A DNA stretch of 64,000 nt. It comes from JAOUGY01 sp963792365 (GTDB lineage: Bacteria; Actinomycetota; Acidimicrobiia; Spongiisociales; ZC4RG35). The stretch covers positions 248,001-312,000 of the forward strand of contig CAWBVW010000007.1 in NCBI GenBank assembly GCA_963792365.1. The letters run 5' to 3'. The translations under genes and the position numbers were made by a program. A model generated the notes under the pieces. The model was not told the origin of the DNA, ran no database searches, and worked only from the letters and a program-made list of their open reading frames with translations. Shown here piece by piece: positions 42,874-50,894 of this stretch. The first letter of the stretch is position 1. Every line of letters starts with the position of its first letter.

Positions 42874-44448
42874 ATGACTTACACATTGCACGGACTCCTC
42901 GAACGCTCGGCCCAGGAACATCCGCACCACGTTGCGGTGCTGTCCGGGGACCGTTCGATGACCTATCTCGAACTGGACGACGCGGCGAACCGGCTTGCGC
43001 ACACACTGAGAGATGCCGGTGTCGGCCGAGGTGATCGGGTCGGGCTCTATCTCGAGAAGTCGCTCGAGGCGGTCATAGGCATCTACGGCATCCTCAAGAC
43101 GGGAGCCGCATACGTGTCGATCGATGTGAAGGCGCCCACTCCCCGATCCAACTACATCGTCGGCAACTGCGGGATCGAGGTGCTCGTGAGCGCATCCGAT
43201 CGTGCGGAGGCCTGGGAGCCGCTGGCCGAGGAGACATCGCTTCGAACGGTGATCGTCATGGATGGCGACGTCGACGGCGCCGGGGACCTCGAGCTGATCT
43301 CTCGGGGCAAGGTCGACGCTGCGTCCGCCGATGCCCTCGGGGTAGGCACGGTCGACCTCGATCTGGCCTACATCATCTACACGTCGGGTTCGACCGGCGC
43401 CCCCAAGGGCGTGAAGCTGACCCATCGCAATGCACTGGTGTTCGTGAACTGGACGGTCGACGAATACGGCATCACACACGACGACCGGCTGTCGAGTCAC
43501 GCTCCGTTCCACTTCGACCTCTCCATCCTCGACCTGTATGCGTCGGCAAAAGCCGGAGCGACGCTGTATCTGGTTCCGGCCATGGCGTCGGTCTTCCCGG
43601 TCCAGATCAACAAGTTCATCACAAAGCACCGCATCACGGTCTGGTACTCGGTGCCGTCGATCCTCTCGATGCTGGTGCAGCGTGGAAAGCTGGAAGCAGG
43701 GCTGTTTCCGGACTTGCGCTGGATCCTCTTTGCCGGGGAGGTGTTCCCCACCAAGTATCTGAGTCAGCTCATGGATCTCCTCCCTCACGTGAGGTTCTCC
43801 AACCTGTACGGACCAACCGAAACCAACGTCTGTACGTTCTACAACGTCGACACGGCACCCGATCCTCACGGCGGCGACATCCCCATCGGCAAGCCGATTC
43901 CCAACACCGACGGCTATGTCGTCGGCGACGACGGGTCTCTGGTCGCAGATGGGGAGGTCGGCGAGTTGTGGATCCGCTCGGGAACCGTCATGGCCGGCTA
44001 TTGGGGAGACCAGGAGCGCACTGCTGAACGGCTCGTGCCGAACCCCTTCGGGGGGGAGATCGTCGACATGGTCTACAAGACCGGCGATTTGGTGCGAGTC
44101 GACCACAACGGCGACTACGTTTTCCTCGGTCGTCGTGACAACCAGATAAAGAGCAGGGGATACCGCATCGAACTCGGCGAGATCGAGACGGCAATGTACC
44201 GTCACCCGGGTGTCGTCGAGTTTGCCGTGGTTGCCGTTCGCGACGACATGGTGACCAACCGTTTGGTGGCGTTTGCGGCCGTCAAGCAAGGCGTGACTGC
44301 GGGCGACCTCCTCCATCACTGCAAAGAGGCGGTCCCCCCGTACATGATCCCTGAGAAATTCGATGTCCTCGAGGTGTTGCCAAAGACTTCGACGGGAAAG
44401 ATCAACCGACAAGAACTGAAGACGATCGCCGAAGGAGCGTCCGAATGA
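42874..44448 (+). CDS. Adenylation enzyme (amino acid/acyl-AMP ligase)
   Basis: A 524-residue stand-alone adenylation domain. Core motifs are YIIYTSGSTGAPKGVKL, SNLYGPTETNVCTF, YKTGDLVRVD and the final TSTGKINRQEL. It belongs to the family of prolyl-AMP ligases (PltF/RedM) and of exosortase A-associated acyl ligases, which share HFDLSILDLYAS and WYSVPSILSM. It probably loads an amino acid or acyl group onto the carrier protein encoded by the overlapping (ATGA) downstream gene. Substrate is unknown; the specificity pocket cannot be read by eye. Confidence 0.9.
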   Translation: MTYTLHGLLERSAQEHPHHVAVLSGDRSMTYLELDDAANRLAHTLRDAGVGRGDRVGLYLEKSLEAVIGIYGILKTGAAYVSIDVKAPTPRSNYIVGNCGIEVLVSASDRAEAWEPLAEETSLRTVIVMDGDVDGAGDLELISRGKVDAASADALGVGTVDLDLAYIIYTSGSTGAPKGVKLTHRNALVFVNWTVDEYGITHDDRLSSHAPFHFDLSILDLYASAKAGATLYLVPAMASVFPVQINKFITKHRITVWYSVPSILSMLVQRGKLEAGLFPDLRWILFAGEVFPTKYLSQLMDLLPHVRFSNLYGPTETNVCTFYNVDTAPDPHGGDIPIGKPIPNTDGYVVGDDGSLVADGEVGELWIRSGTVMAGYWGDQERTAERLVPNPFGGEIVDMVYKTGDLVRVDHNGDYVFLGRRDNQIKSRGYRIELGEIETAMYRHPGVVEFAVVAVRDDMVTNRLVAFAAVKQGVTAGDLLHHCKEAVPPYMIPEKFDVLEVLPKTSTGKINRQELKTIAEGASE

Positions 44449-44693
44449 GCATCCAGAACGAAGTCCGAGACTTCATCGCCACCGAGCTGAGCTGGGATGG
44501 GTCCCCCGACGACCTGGCAGCCGACTATCCGTTGTTGGAGAAGGAAGTCGTGGACTCGCTGGGCATCTTCAAGATCATCTCGTTCCTCGAGACCAAGTAC
44601 GACATCGAGATCGACGACGAGGAACTGGTTCCCGAGAACTTCGAGTCGATCGAGAAGATCAGCGGCCTGGTGACCGCCAAAGTCGGCGCCTGA
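44445..44693 (+). CDS. Acyl/peptidyl carrier protein (region B)
   Basis: An 82-residue carrier protein. Ser38 in VVDSLGIFKI is the predicted phosphopantetheine site. Its start overlaps the ligase stop by ATGA, so ligase and carrier are translated together. It shares the short acidic style of the region A carrier but is clearly a different protein. Confidence 0.94.
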   Translation: MSIQNEVRDFIATELSWDGSPDDLAADYPLLEKEVVDSLGIFKIISFLETKYDIEIDDEELVPENFESIEKISGLVTAKVGA

Positions 44694-44711
44694 CGGCTGA
44701 GCGGCCCAACG

Positions 44712-44734
44712 GGAAGACCGATAGGTGGTCTTCC
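44712..44734. terminator. Hairpin terminator between convergent genes
   Basis: Arms at 44712-44719 (GGAAGACC) and 44727-44734 (GGTCTTCC) form an 8-bp perfect stem with a 7-base loop, 19 bases after the carrier protein stop and facing the convergent sulfotransferase gene. Confidence 0.7.
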
Positions 44735-44782
44735 GACGCGCCCGGCTGACCGGCCACGCCCAGCCGGCACGTCACCCCGTTG

Positions 44783-45643
44783 TCACCACCCCATGTCGCG
44801 GCCCAAGATGTGCTCGACGGCTTCGATCTCTGCCGTCAGTTGCTCTCTGAGGTAGGCCTCGGCCTCGATCGACATCGAATTGTCCGAACGAGAGCCGGTC
44901 TCCGGGACATACGAGTAGTTCTCGAACCTCGGCATCACATGAGACAGGTCCAGGAAGTCCAGCAGCTCCGTATAGGTGGCCTCGGGCCGGGCCCAGAGGT
45001 CTTCGGTGCGGATCACGTGCACTCGATCACGTCCGAGCGCCTCGAACCATCGTAGGAGCTGTGGTGCGTAGCGGCCACGCTCGATATATCCGTGGGTTCG
45101 CAGCTCGACTGCCGGATAGCGAGGATCTGACATCAACTTGTCGAACTCGCCCACGATTCGTTCCGGTTCCCGTTCCAATGCAGCAGTGAAAGGCAGCTCT
45201 TCCTTGTCCAGCCTGCGCTGATGGCCGTACTGGGAAAACGCCCGGGTGATCGGGCTGCGCAGAAGTGCCACGGCCTTCAGGTCCGAGATCAGCTCCGTAG
45301 CCCTGGCGGCAGCCAGCGGATGGAGCAAGTAATCGGGGGTGGCCTCGAAAGCCACCTGAGGACGCTTGATGAGAGGAAAGTGGGCACGGTACCAACGCTC
45401 CCCCATCGACGAGCGGGTTGAGAAGTACTCGATCTCCTTGCGCAGGGATGGAGCGACGTCGGGATGTGAGCCCAGATATCGGTAGATGGACGACGTGCCG
45501 GCCCGCTGCGCGCCGATCACGAGGACGTTCGGCAACATCCCGAGCGCGGGCCATCCCATTCGAGCCTTGACCCGCATTCGAGAGACCTTGCTCCGGGTGT
45601 TCACCGAGACGTTCTGGCGAACGGCTTCCTTGAGCGAGGGCAT
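44783..45643 (-). CDS. Sulfotransferase family protein
   Basis: A 286-residue protein resembling heparan-sulfate-type sulfotransferases. The 5'-phosphosulfate loop is AQRAGTSS (45-52), KEIEYFS follows, and ALLRSPITRAFSQYG (from 126) is the 3'-phosphate site. Third gene of the minus-strand unit ATPase, permease, sulfotransferase; its start is one base after the permease stop. It probably sulfates the exported polymer. Confidence 0.9.
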   Translation of the reverse strand: MPSLKEAVRQNVSVNTRSKVSRMRVKARMGWPALGMLPNVLVIGAQRAGTSSIYRYLGSHPDVAPSLRKEIEYFSTRSSMGERWYRAHFPLIKRPQVAFEATPDYLLHPLAAARATELISDLKAVALLRSPITRAFSQYGHQRRLDKEELPFTAALEREPERIVGEFDKLMSDPRYPAVELRTHGYIERGRYAPQLLRWFEALGRDRVHVIRTEDLWARPEATYTELLDFLDLSHVMPRFENYSYVPETGSRSDNSMSIEAEAYLREQLTAEIEAVEHILGRDMGW

Positions 45644-45644
45644 G

Positions 45645-46469
45645 TCAGTAGCCGCTGAGTAGGCCGAGCTCCCGTGCGATCTCCAGAGATCGGCGGAAGA
45701 GGAAGAGGCCGATTCCGCCGATCACGACCGTGGTGATCCCCAGTCCGAGGAGTGCTTCTGGGATGGTGATGACAAAGGTGCCTGGATCCTCCATCAGAAC
45801 GGTGCGGACTCCGTTCATCACGTAGGTGTGGGGGAAGAGATAGCTCACCGGACGCAACCAGTCGGGCAGCTGGCTCAGCGAGAATGCGGCACCACCGAAG
45901 ATCGAAGCAGCCAGCCCATACAGGACCACCACCGGCTGTGATCGCTTGGCCAGCACCATCAGGCTGGCCGACAGCACACCGATCGCGCTGACCGCCATCA
46001 TGCCGGCGAGCACGAGCATGAGGGCGATCGGCAGGCCGGACCACTCGTACGAGGCGCCGAGTGGAATCCCGATCATGAGAATGATGGCAGCGTTGATGAA
46101 ACCGCGAATCATGTTCCACTGGTTGATCCCCATCGGCATCCAGGTCCAGCTGATGGGCTCCACCAGGATCGATTCGAACAGGCCACGGTCCTGGATCTGT
46201 TGGAGCCGGTTCCCGAAACCCTGGAGGGTGGATTGGAGAGCAGCTCCCATGGAAAGCCCGATGGTCGCGAAGGTGAAGTAGTCGCCGCCGACAGTTTCGT
46301 TGTTGCCGACCAGGTCGTCGATGAAGAACGTGATGAAGATGGGAACGATCACACCGGCCTGCCCCAGCACCAAAGCCATCGGATAGCTCAAGTCCTCGAC
46401 GATGGATGCCCGCAGGAACGCGAGGGCGGTCTGTCTCATGCGCCAGAGGCGATATCGCAACGCCTTCAT
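45645..46469 (-). CDS. ABC-2 type permease
   Basis: A 274-residue membrane subunit with about six hydrophobic segments (for example VIVPIFITFFIDDLVG). Its start overlaps the stop of the ATPase by ATGA. Typical ABC-2 family exporter; substrate unknown but the adjacent sulfotransferase suggests a glycan or glycolipid. Confidence 0.9.
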   Translation of the reverse strand: MKALRYRLWRMRQTALAFLRASIVEDLSYPMALVLGQAGVIVPIFITFFIDDLVGNNETVGGDYFTFATIGLSMGAALQSTLQGFGNRLQQIQDRGLFESILVEPISWTWMPMGINQWNMIRGFINAAIILMIGIPLGASYEWSGLPIALMLVLAGMMAVSAIGVLSASLMVLAKRSQPVVVLYGLAASIFGGAAFSLSQLPDWLRPVSYLFPHTYVMNGVRTVLMEDPGTFVITIPEALLGLGITTVVIGGIGLFLFRRSLEIARELGLLSGY

Positions 46470-47506
46470 TGCGTGTCTCCTCGATAGACGGTCGCAAGGA
46501 GATCGCGCAGCGGCATAGCGTCTTCGCGAACGTTCATGAGCGCCGCTGCGCTCTCACGGGGCAGCGCCGCCACCGCATCGCCCAAGCTTGCATCGCCGAC
46601 GAGCAGACCTCCGACGGCCAGGTCGTCTGCGTGATCGAGTTCGACGATCGCACCGTCGGCGAGCGCCTTCTCCGCAGCCCGAGCAGCCTCAGGGCTGCGG
46701 AATTCGATGATGACCCGAGGGCGGGTCCACATCTCACGAAGAGCATCGAGGCCCCCGTCATACTTGATCGCACCACCGTCGAGCAGTATCACGTGGCTAC
46801 CAAGCGCCTCGATTTCGTCGAGCCGGTGGGAGCTGATGAGCACGGACATGTGGCGTTCTGCCGCCACGACCTTCAACGTTTCGATGAGCTCGTACGACGC
46901 GATCGGGTCGACGGTCGCCGTTGGCTCGTCGAGGATCAGAACCTGCGGTCTGTGCAACAGCGAACGCGCCAGCTGGAGACGGGCACGCATTCCCGACGAC
47001 AATGAGAAGACGGAGTCTCTGGCCCGGTGTCCGATCCCGACCAAATCGAGCGTCTCTTGGATGGCGTGCCGCAGTCCGGCGCCCTTCAGGCCTTGGAGCT
47101 GGCCGTGAAACACGAGGTTGTCGGCACAGCTCAGCCGCATGATGAGGCTGCGATCTTCGGACGGCATCCATCCGATCAGTCTCCGCACGTCGAGCGATTG
47201 CGAGACACAGTCGAGTCCCATGATCTTTGCGGTGCCGGTGGTCGGGGTCGTCAGACCGATGAGAATCCGGAAGGTCGTGGACTTCCCGGCGCCGTTGGGA
47301 CCGACCACGGCGCAGATCTGTCCCGGCGACACCGAGAAGCTGATGCCGTCCAGCGCATGAACGTCGTTGCGAATCGGGGAGCGCAGCAAGAAGCTCAGCA
47401 TCTTGTTGGACGGGCGGTATACCTTGGTCACGTCTCTGACCACGACGCCGTCGGTCTCTGCACTCCCGACAGTCGCCGGATCCCTCATCACCACTCCGCT
47501 CGTCAC
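46466..47506 (-). CDS. ABC transporter ATPase
   Basis: A 346-residue ABC ATPase. Walker A is GPNGAGKST, the signature SLSSGMRARLQLARSLL, Walker B VLILDEPTATVDP. A C-terminal extension of ~90 residues follows, with RVIIEFRSPEAARAAE. I chose GTG at 47506, preceded by GGGAGAG at a good distance, over the upstream ATG. ATPase-permease-sulfotransferase order parallels the first exporter, where the permease is first. Confidence 0.92.
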   Translation of the reverse strand: MTSGVVMRDPATVGSAETDGVVVRDVTKVYRPSNKMLSFLLRSPIRNDVHALDGISFSVSPGQICAVVGPNGAGKSTTFRILIGLTTPTTGTAKIMGLDCVSQSLDVRRLIGWMPSEDRSLIMRLSCADNLVFHGQLQGLKGAGLRHAIQETLDLVGIGHRARDSVFSLSSGMRARLQLARSLLHRPQVLILDEPTATVDPIASYELIETLKVVAAERHMSVLISSHRLDEIEALGSHVILLDGGAIKYDGGLDALREMWTRPRVIIEFRSPEAARAAEKALADGAIVELDHADDLAVGGLLVGDASLGDAVAALPRESAAALMNVREDAMPLRDLLATVYRGDTQ

Positions 47507-47662
47507 TTGTTTCTCTCCCTGAGTTGATGGGTGAGAGTGCGCGTCAGATTCCATCTGTTGCTGGAAGGATCGCCGCGTCTCACCCTGCCCCGGGAGACAG
47601 GGTACCACCGGCCGGGACCTGCTCAATGGGGAGATGTGTGCACCGCAACCGGTACGAGTACC

Positions 47663-47690
47663 TATTGCGTATTGCGTATTACGTAGAACG
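47663..47690. repeat. Short heptanucleotide repeat TATTRCG
   Basis: Four 7-bp units (TATTGCG, TATTGCG, TATTACG, TAGAACG). The unit is a circular permutation of the TACGTAT heptamer at 21354-21416. It ends two bases before the stop codon of the beta-helix gene on the minus strand. Confidence 0.85.
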
Positions 47691-47692
47691 GA

Positions 47693-49384
47693 TCACTCGT
47701 TACCGCAGCTGGCTTTCCAGTCGGGAAACTCCTGGCCTGGCTTTGGCGTCGCGGAGGTCCACCCGTCGTAGAACGGTGCGATGTCGCGAGTGCCAGAGCT
47801 CGTGATCTCGAAGGCGTTGCCGGCTGCATCTTGGACCCGGATGATCGAGTTCGGATGCATGTTCCGGGTGTCGAAGTCGCCGGCAGCGACGTCACACCGA
47901 ACGAAGTCGTACCAACCGTGTTGCCGATCGTCATCTGCGACCAGGATCTGGCCGGCAAACTCGCAATCGAGGTAGAGCGTGAACATCGTGGGCGGGAGGT
48001 TGTGATCGAACAGCCACAGCGGCGTCGGATCGTCGAAGATCGTCCCTTCGAAACTCAGGCGCTCCTTGGTGAGGTTCCGCTCCGGCACCGTCGTCTGCGC
48101 GTTCTGCTCAGCCGGCCCACCGTTGCCGAAGAACAGGCAGTTCCGATAGTGATATCCACGGTTGTTGTATGCACCGTGCTTGATCGCCCCGACACCGTTG
48201 TTGAAACTGACGAAGCGGTCGATACCGTGCCGTTCGCTCGCCGTGTTCTGCCAGACGAAGATTCCGTACTCACGGCTGTTGTGGGTCATGTTGTCCTCGA
48301 AGATCCACGGGCTCGTCTGTGAGTTGGCCTTCGAGGGCCAGTGATAGCCGGAGGTTCGAACACCGCCGCCGACTCCGACAGCAACGCAGTTGCGCACGGT
48401 GTTGTTGGTGCCGGCGCCCATCAGGAATCCCGAAAGCTCGTTGGGACGGGTGACCGGATCCGCGAGGTCGGCGCGGTGAACATCGGCAGCGATGCAACGG
48501 TCGTAGACGATGTCGTGGGTGTTGTTGACCTCGTTGTCGAAGTCACCCTCGGGCGGCAGATCCCACCAATAGGCGTCGGCTTCGACGTCGTAGGCAACAC
48601 AGTCGCGGAGCGTCACTCCGTGCGTGCCGTGCACCACGAAGGCATGGTGGTAGGCGTGGTGGACGACCGTGCCTTCGATGATGCTGCCTCGGGCACGCTC
48701 CCCCATGAGGTGGAAGTGGATGGGGTAGAACCCGACCTCGTCGGGATCGCCCACATACCGGACCTCGGCGTAGTTGAAGGTCTGCACGCCACTGCCCATG
48801 ACCATCACGCGGCCCATCGGGGTCGCTTCTGTCCCTTCGATGACGACGTTGCGGGTGAGGTTCATCACCTCGGCCTTGAAGGTGCCGTGGCGGTTGCTGA
48901 CCGCAGGGACCGAACCACCTTTGGTGAAGGACCGGAATACGTAATCGCCCGGGTTGATGGGGGCGACGATCAGCGTGTCCAACGATCGCCAGGTTGCATC
49001 GTCGCCGGTGCGGTTCCAGCCGACCTTCTTCGTGCCATGGATGTCTACCCGTCCGTTGTTGATGACCATGATCGATCCACCGCCTGTGAAGCGGATCTTG
49101 TGCACGATGTCCGCACTTGCAGGACGCATCCGAAGCGTTCCTTCGACGAGGAGCGTCGTGTCGGTGTTGCCGGTGAGCGTGAGCGTGGTCGAGTTGTTCG
49201 GATCGAACTCGAGCACGTCGCCGGCGGAGACCGTCCTCGACGATGCCGTCACGTCACCGGAGATGGTCTCGGTGGCAGCGAGCGCCGGCTGCGGACGGCT
49301 GACCGTGAGGCCTACCGGGATGCCGGCGGCAGCGGCTGCCATTCCGGCCCGCTTCACGAATTGACGGCGAGAGATCATGCCCAT
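47693..49384 (-). CDS. Tat-exported G8/CEMIP-like beta-helix protein
   Basis: A 563-residue exported protein. A twin-arginine signal (SRRQFVKRAGMAAAAAG) is followed by a G8-like domain at about 38-150 (AGDVLEFDPN, LLVEGTLRMRP) and a right-handed beta-helix. Residues 220-274 (YPIHFHLMGERARGS, VVHGTHGVTLRDCVAYD) strongly recall the CEMIP/TMEM2/PKHD1L1 family, some of which act on hyaluronan. A polysaccharide lyase, depolymerase or binding role is therefore possible. It follows an SLH-like gene with a 1-base gap, suggesting surface location. Confidence 0.85.
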   Translation of the reverse strand: MGMISRRQFVKRAGMAAAAAGIPVGLTVSRPQPALAATETISGDVTASSRTVSAGDVLEFDPNNSTTLTLTGNTDTTLLVEGTLRMRPASADIVHKIRFTGGGSIMVINNGRVDIHGTKKVGWNRTGDDATWRSLDTLIVAPINPGDYVFRSFTKGGSVPAVSNRHGTFKAEVMNLTRNVVIEGTEATPMGRVMVMGSGVQTFNYAEVRYVGDPDEVGFYPIHFHLMGERARGSIIEGTVVHHAYHHAFVVHGTHGVTLRDCVAYDVEADAYWWDLPPEGDFDNEVNNTHDIVYDRCIAADVHRADLADPVTRPNELSGFLMGAGTNNTVRNCVAVGVGGGVRTSGYHWPSKANSQTSPWIFEDNMTHNSREYGIFVWQNTASERHGIDRFVSFNNGVGAIKHGAYNNRGYHYRNCLFFGNGGPAEQNAQTTVPERNLTKERLSFEGTIFDDPTPLWLFDHNLPPTMFTLYLDCEFAGQILVADDDRQHGWYDFVRCDVAAGDFDTRNMHPNSIIRVQDAAGNAFEITSSGTRDIAPFYDGWTSATPKPGQEFPDWKASCGNE

Positions 49385-49385
49385 C

Positions 49386-50048
49386 TCAAGCCCCCCTGCA
49401 TCCGAGGTGGTCGAGCGCCCGAACGAGGAACGACGCCATCTGCTCTCTGGTCACCAGATCATCGGGACAGAAGTTGCTGTCGGTGCACCCTTTGGCGATT
49501 CCGGCGGCTGCCAAGGCGTTGATGTCACCCTGGAACACGGAAGCGGAGTCATCGGAGAAGGCGTCGGGGCCGCTCGGCAGCTCGAGCGTGCGGACCAGGA
49601 AGGCCGCCATCTGGCCACGTGTGATGTTGTCCTCCGTGCAGTACTGCGTGCTGGACGGGGGGTTGCACCCGTTGGTGATCCCGACTCCGGTGATCGAGTT
49701 GATGTCGGCTTCGAACACCGACGTGTCGTCGTCGAAGAAGTAGTCGTACTGCGAGGTCGGGGTGCGGAACGAGCGCCGCATGAAGGCTGCCATCTGGCCG
49801 CGCGTGACGTTGTCCCTCGGACAGAACAGGTCGTTGGCCGGCGGATTGCAGCCGGTCGTGATACCCCATTCGGCGATCAGCGCGATGTCGGCCGCATGCA
49901 CCGAGCCGCCCGTGTCATCGAAGGGCGACACCTGCGCTGTCGCCGGGGTCGGCGGTTGTATCGCGAGCAGCATGAACAACATCACCCAGAACACGACCCC
50001 GCGTGGGGCCGTGGAACGGAGCGGCTCTTCCACCATCACAGCTTCCAT
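49386..50048 (-). CDS. Secreted SLH-like repeat protein
   Basis: A 220-residue secreted protein that is almost entirely three SLH-like repeats after a signal peptide (VVFWVMLFMLLAIQPPTPATA). Cys pairs GCNPP-FCP, GCNPP-YCT and GCTDSNFCP are present. GAGGA precedes the ATG at 50048. It ends one base before the G8/CEMIP-like gene, so the two are translated together; it may provide the envelope anchor for that enzyme. Confidence 0.85.
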   Translation of the reverse strand: MEAVMVEEPLRSTAPRGVVFWVMLFMLLAIQPPTPATAQVSPFDDTGGSVHAADIALIAEWGITTGCNPPANDLFCPRDNVTRGQMAAFMRRSFRTPTSQYDYFFDDDTSVFEADINSITGVGITNGCNPPSSTQYCTEDNITRGQMAAFLVRTLELPSGPDAFSDDSASVFQGDINALAAAGIAKGCTDSNFCPDDLVTREQMASFLVRALDHLGCRGA

Positions 50049-50320
50049 CCCATTCCTCGTCGTTCTCTTCTCTCGATCCACGATCCGTTGATCCACGATC
50101 CCGAGACCGGATCCCCACCATCGACCACTCCCATGGCCGGTATCACCGTATCGGCACCTGGGTGCGCGAAGCCCCAAGGCGCCGTTAAGCCACAGATAAG
50201 CGATCCGGCTTCACCCCTTCCGGATCTCGCCGCGCCCTTTAGAGTGCTTCTTCGGGTGGGGTCAGGGCGATTCGCGGGGGCAAACAGTTGACAGGTGAGA
50301 GAAGACTCATGGCGCAGCAT
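50049..50320. other. Intergenic region with short direct repeat
   Basis: A 272-base region between the SLH-like gene and a convergently unrelated GNAT gene. The only clear structure is a 12-base direct repeat GATCCACGATCC at 50075-50086 and 50090-50101. I see no gene in it. Confidence 0.5.
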
Positions 50321-50839
50321 TCAGGCAACGCCGCGCCGCAGCGTCATCGAGGAACCGAGTCGAACACCGAGCTGCGCACCGGATCGGGTGAATCCGAGTC
50401 CCTGGAGCAGTGTATGCATCGTCTCGTTGTCGATGGCAACAAGACCTCGGACCCGCTCGCACCCTGCCGCGCCGGCGGCCAGGACGGAGGCGATCATCAC
50501 CCTGGGTGCATAACCTCTGATGCGGTAGTCGTCGTCCACAACGATCTGATTGAGGTAGGCGGTGGTGCCGTCTGGACGACTCAAGGCGCCGAAGTGCCGA
50601 TCCGGATGCCCCGTGATGTTGACCCATTGCAGACCCACAGGGGTGCCATCCGGGGCGGCCGCCCACACGCAGATGTTGCCCGCAGCAAGGCGCCCCGCGT
50701 GGTCGTGACCCGGGGCCAGGAGTGGCGCGAGCGTCTCGAGGTCCTCGACCCCGGCGTGCCTGATCGCCTTGTCATTGCGGACGATTTCCATTGCGGTCGC
50801 GCGTTCGTACGCAACGATGTGATATCTGCCCAGCACCAT
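50321..50839 (-). CDS. GNAT-family acetyltransferase
   Basis: A 172-residue protein of the GCN5-related fold, with NQIVVDDDYRIRGYAPRVM as the acetyl-CoA-binding region and a final ETMHTLLQGLGF. The frame extends upstream as far as 51169, but that would overlap the divergent gene at 50895, so the ATG at 50839 is preferred. Likely modifies a small molecule or sugar. Confidence 0.72.
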   Translation of the reverse strand: MVLGRYHIVAYERATAMEIVRNDKAIRHAGVEDLETLAPLLAPGHDHAGRLAAGNICVWAAAPDGTPVGLQWVNITGHPDRHFGALSRPDGTTAYLNQIVVDDDYRIRGYAPRVMIASVLAAGAAGCERVRGLVAIDNETMHTLLQGLGFTRSGAQLGVRLGSSMTLRRGVA

Positions 50840-50894
50840 GAGAGTCGCTTCAGGATAGAGCCCGATTCGTCCCTTTCCAGGGGGGAGCTCATTC

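Noticed and set aside
42751..44412. Long minus-strand reading frame of 553 codons opposite the ligase
   Set aside because: It is a high-GC antisense shadow; the plus strand has all adenylation motifs.
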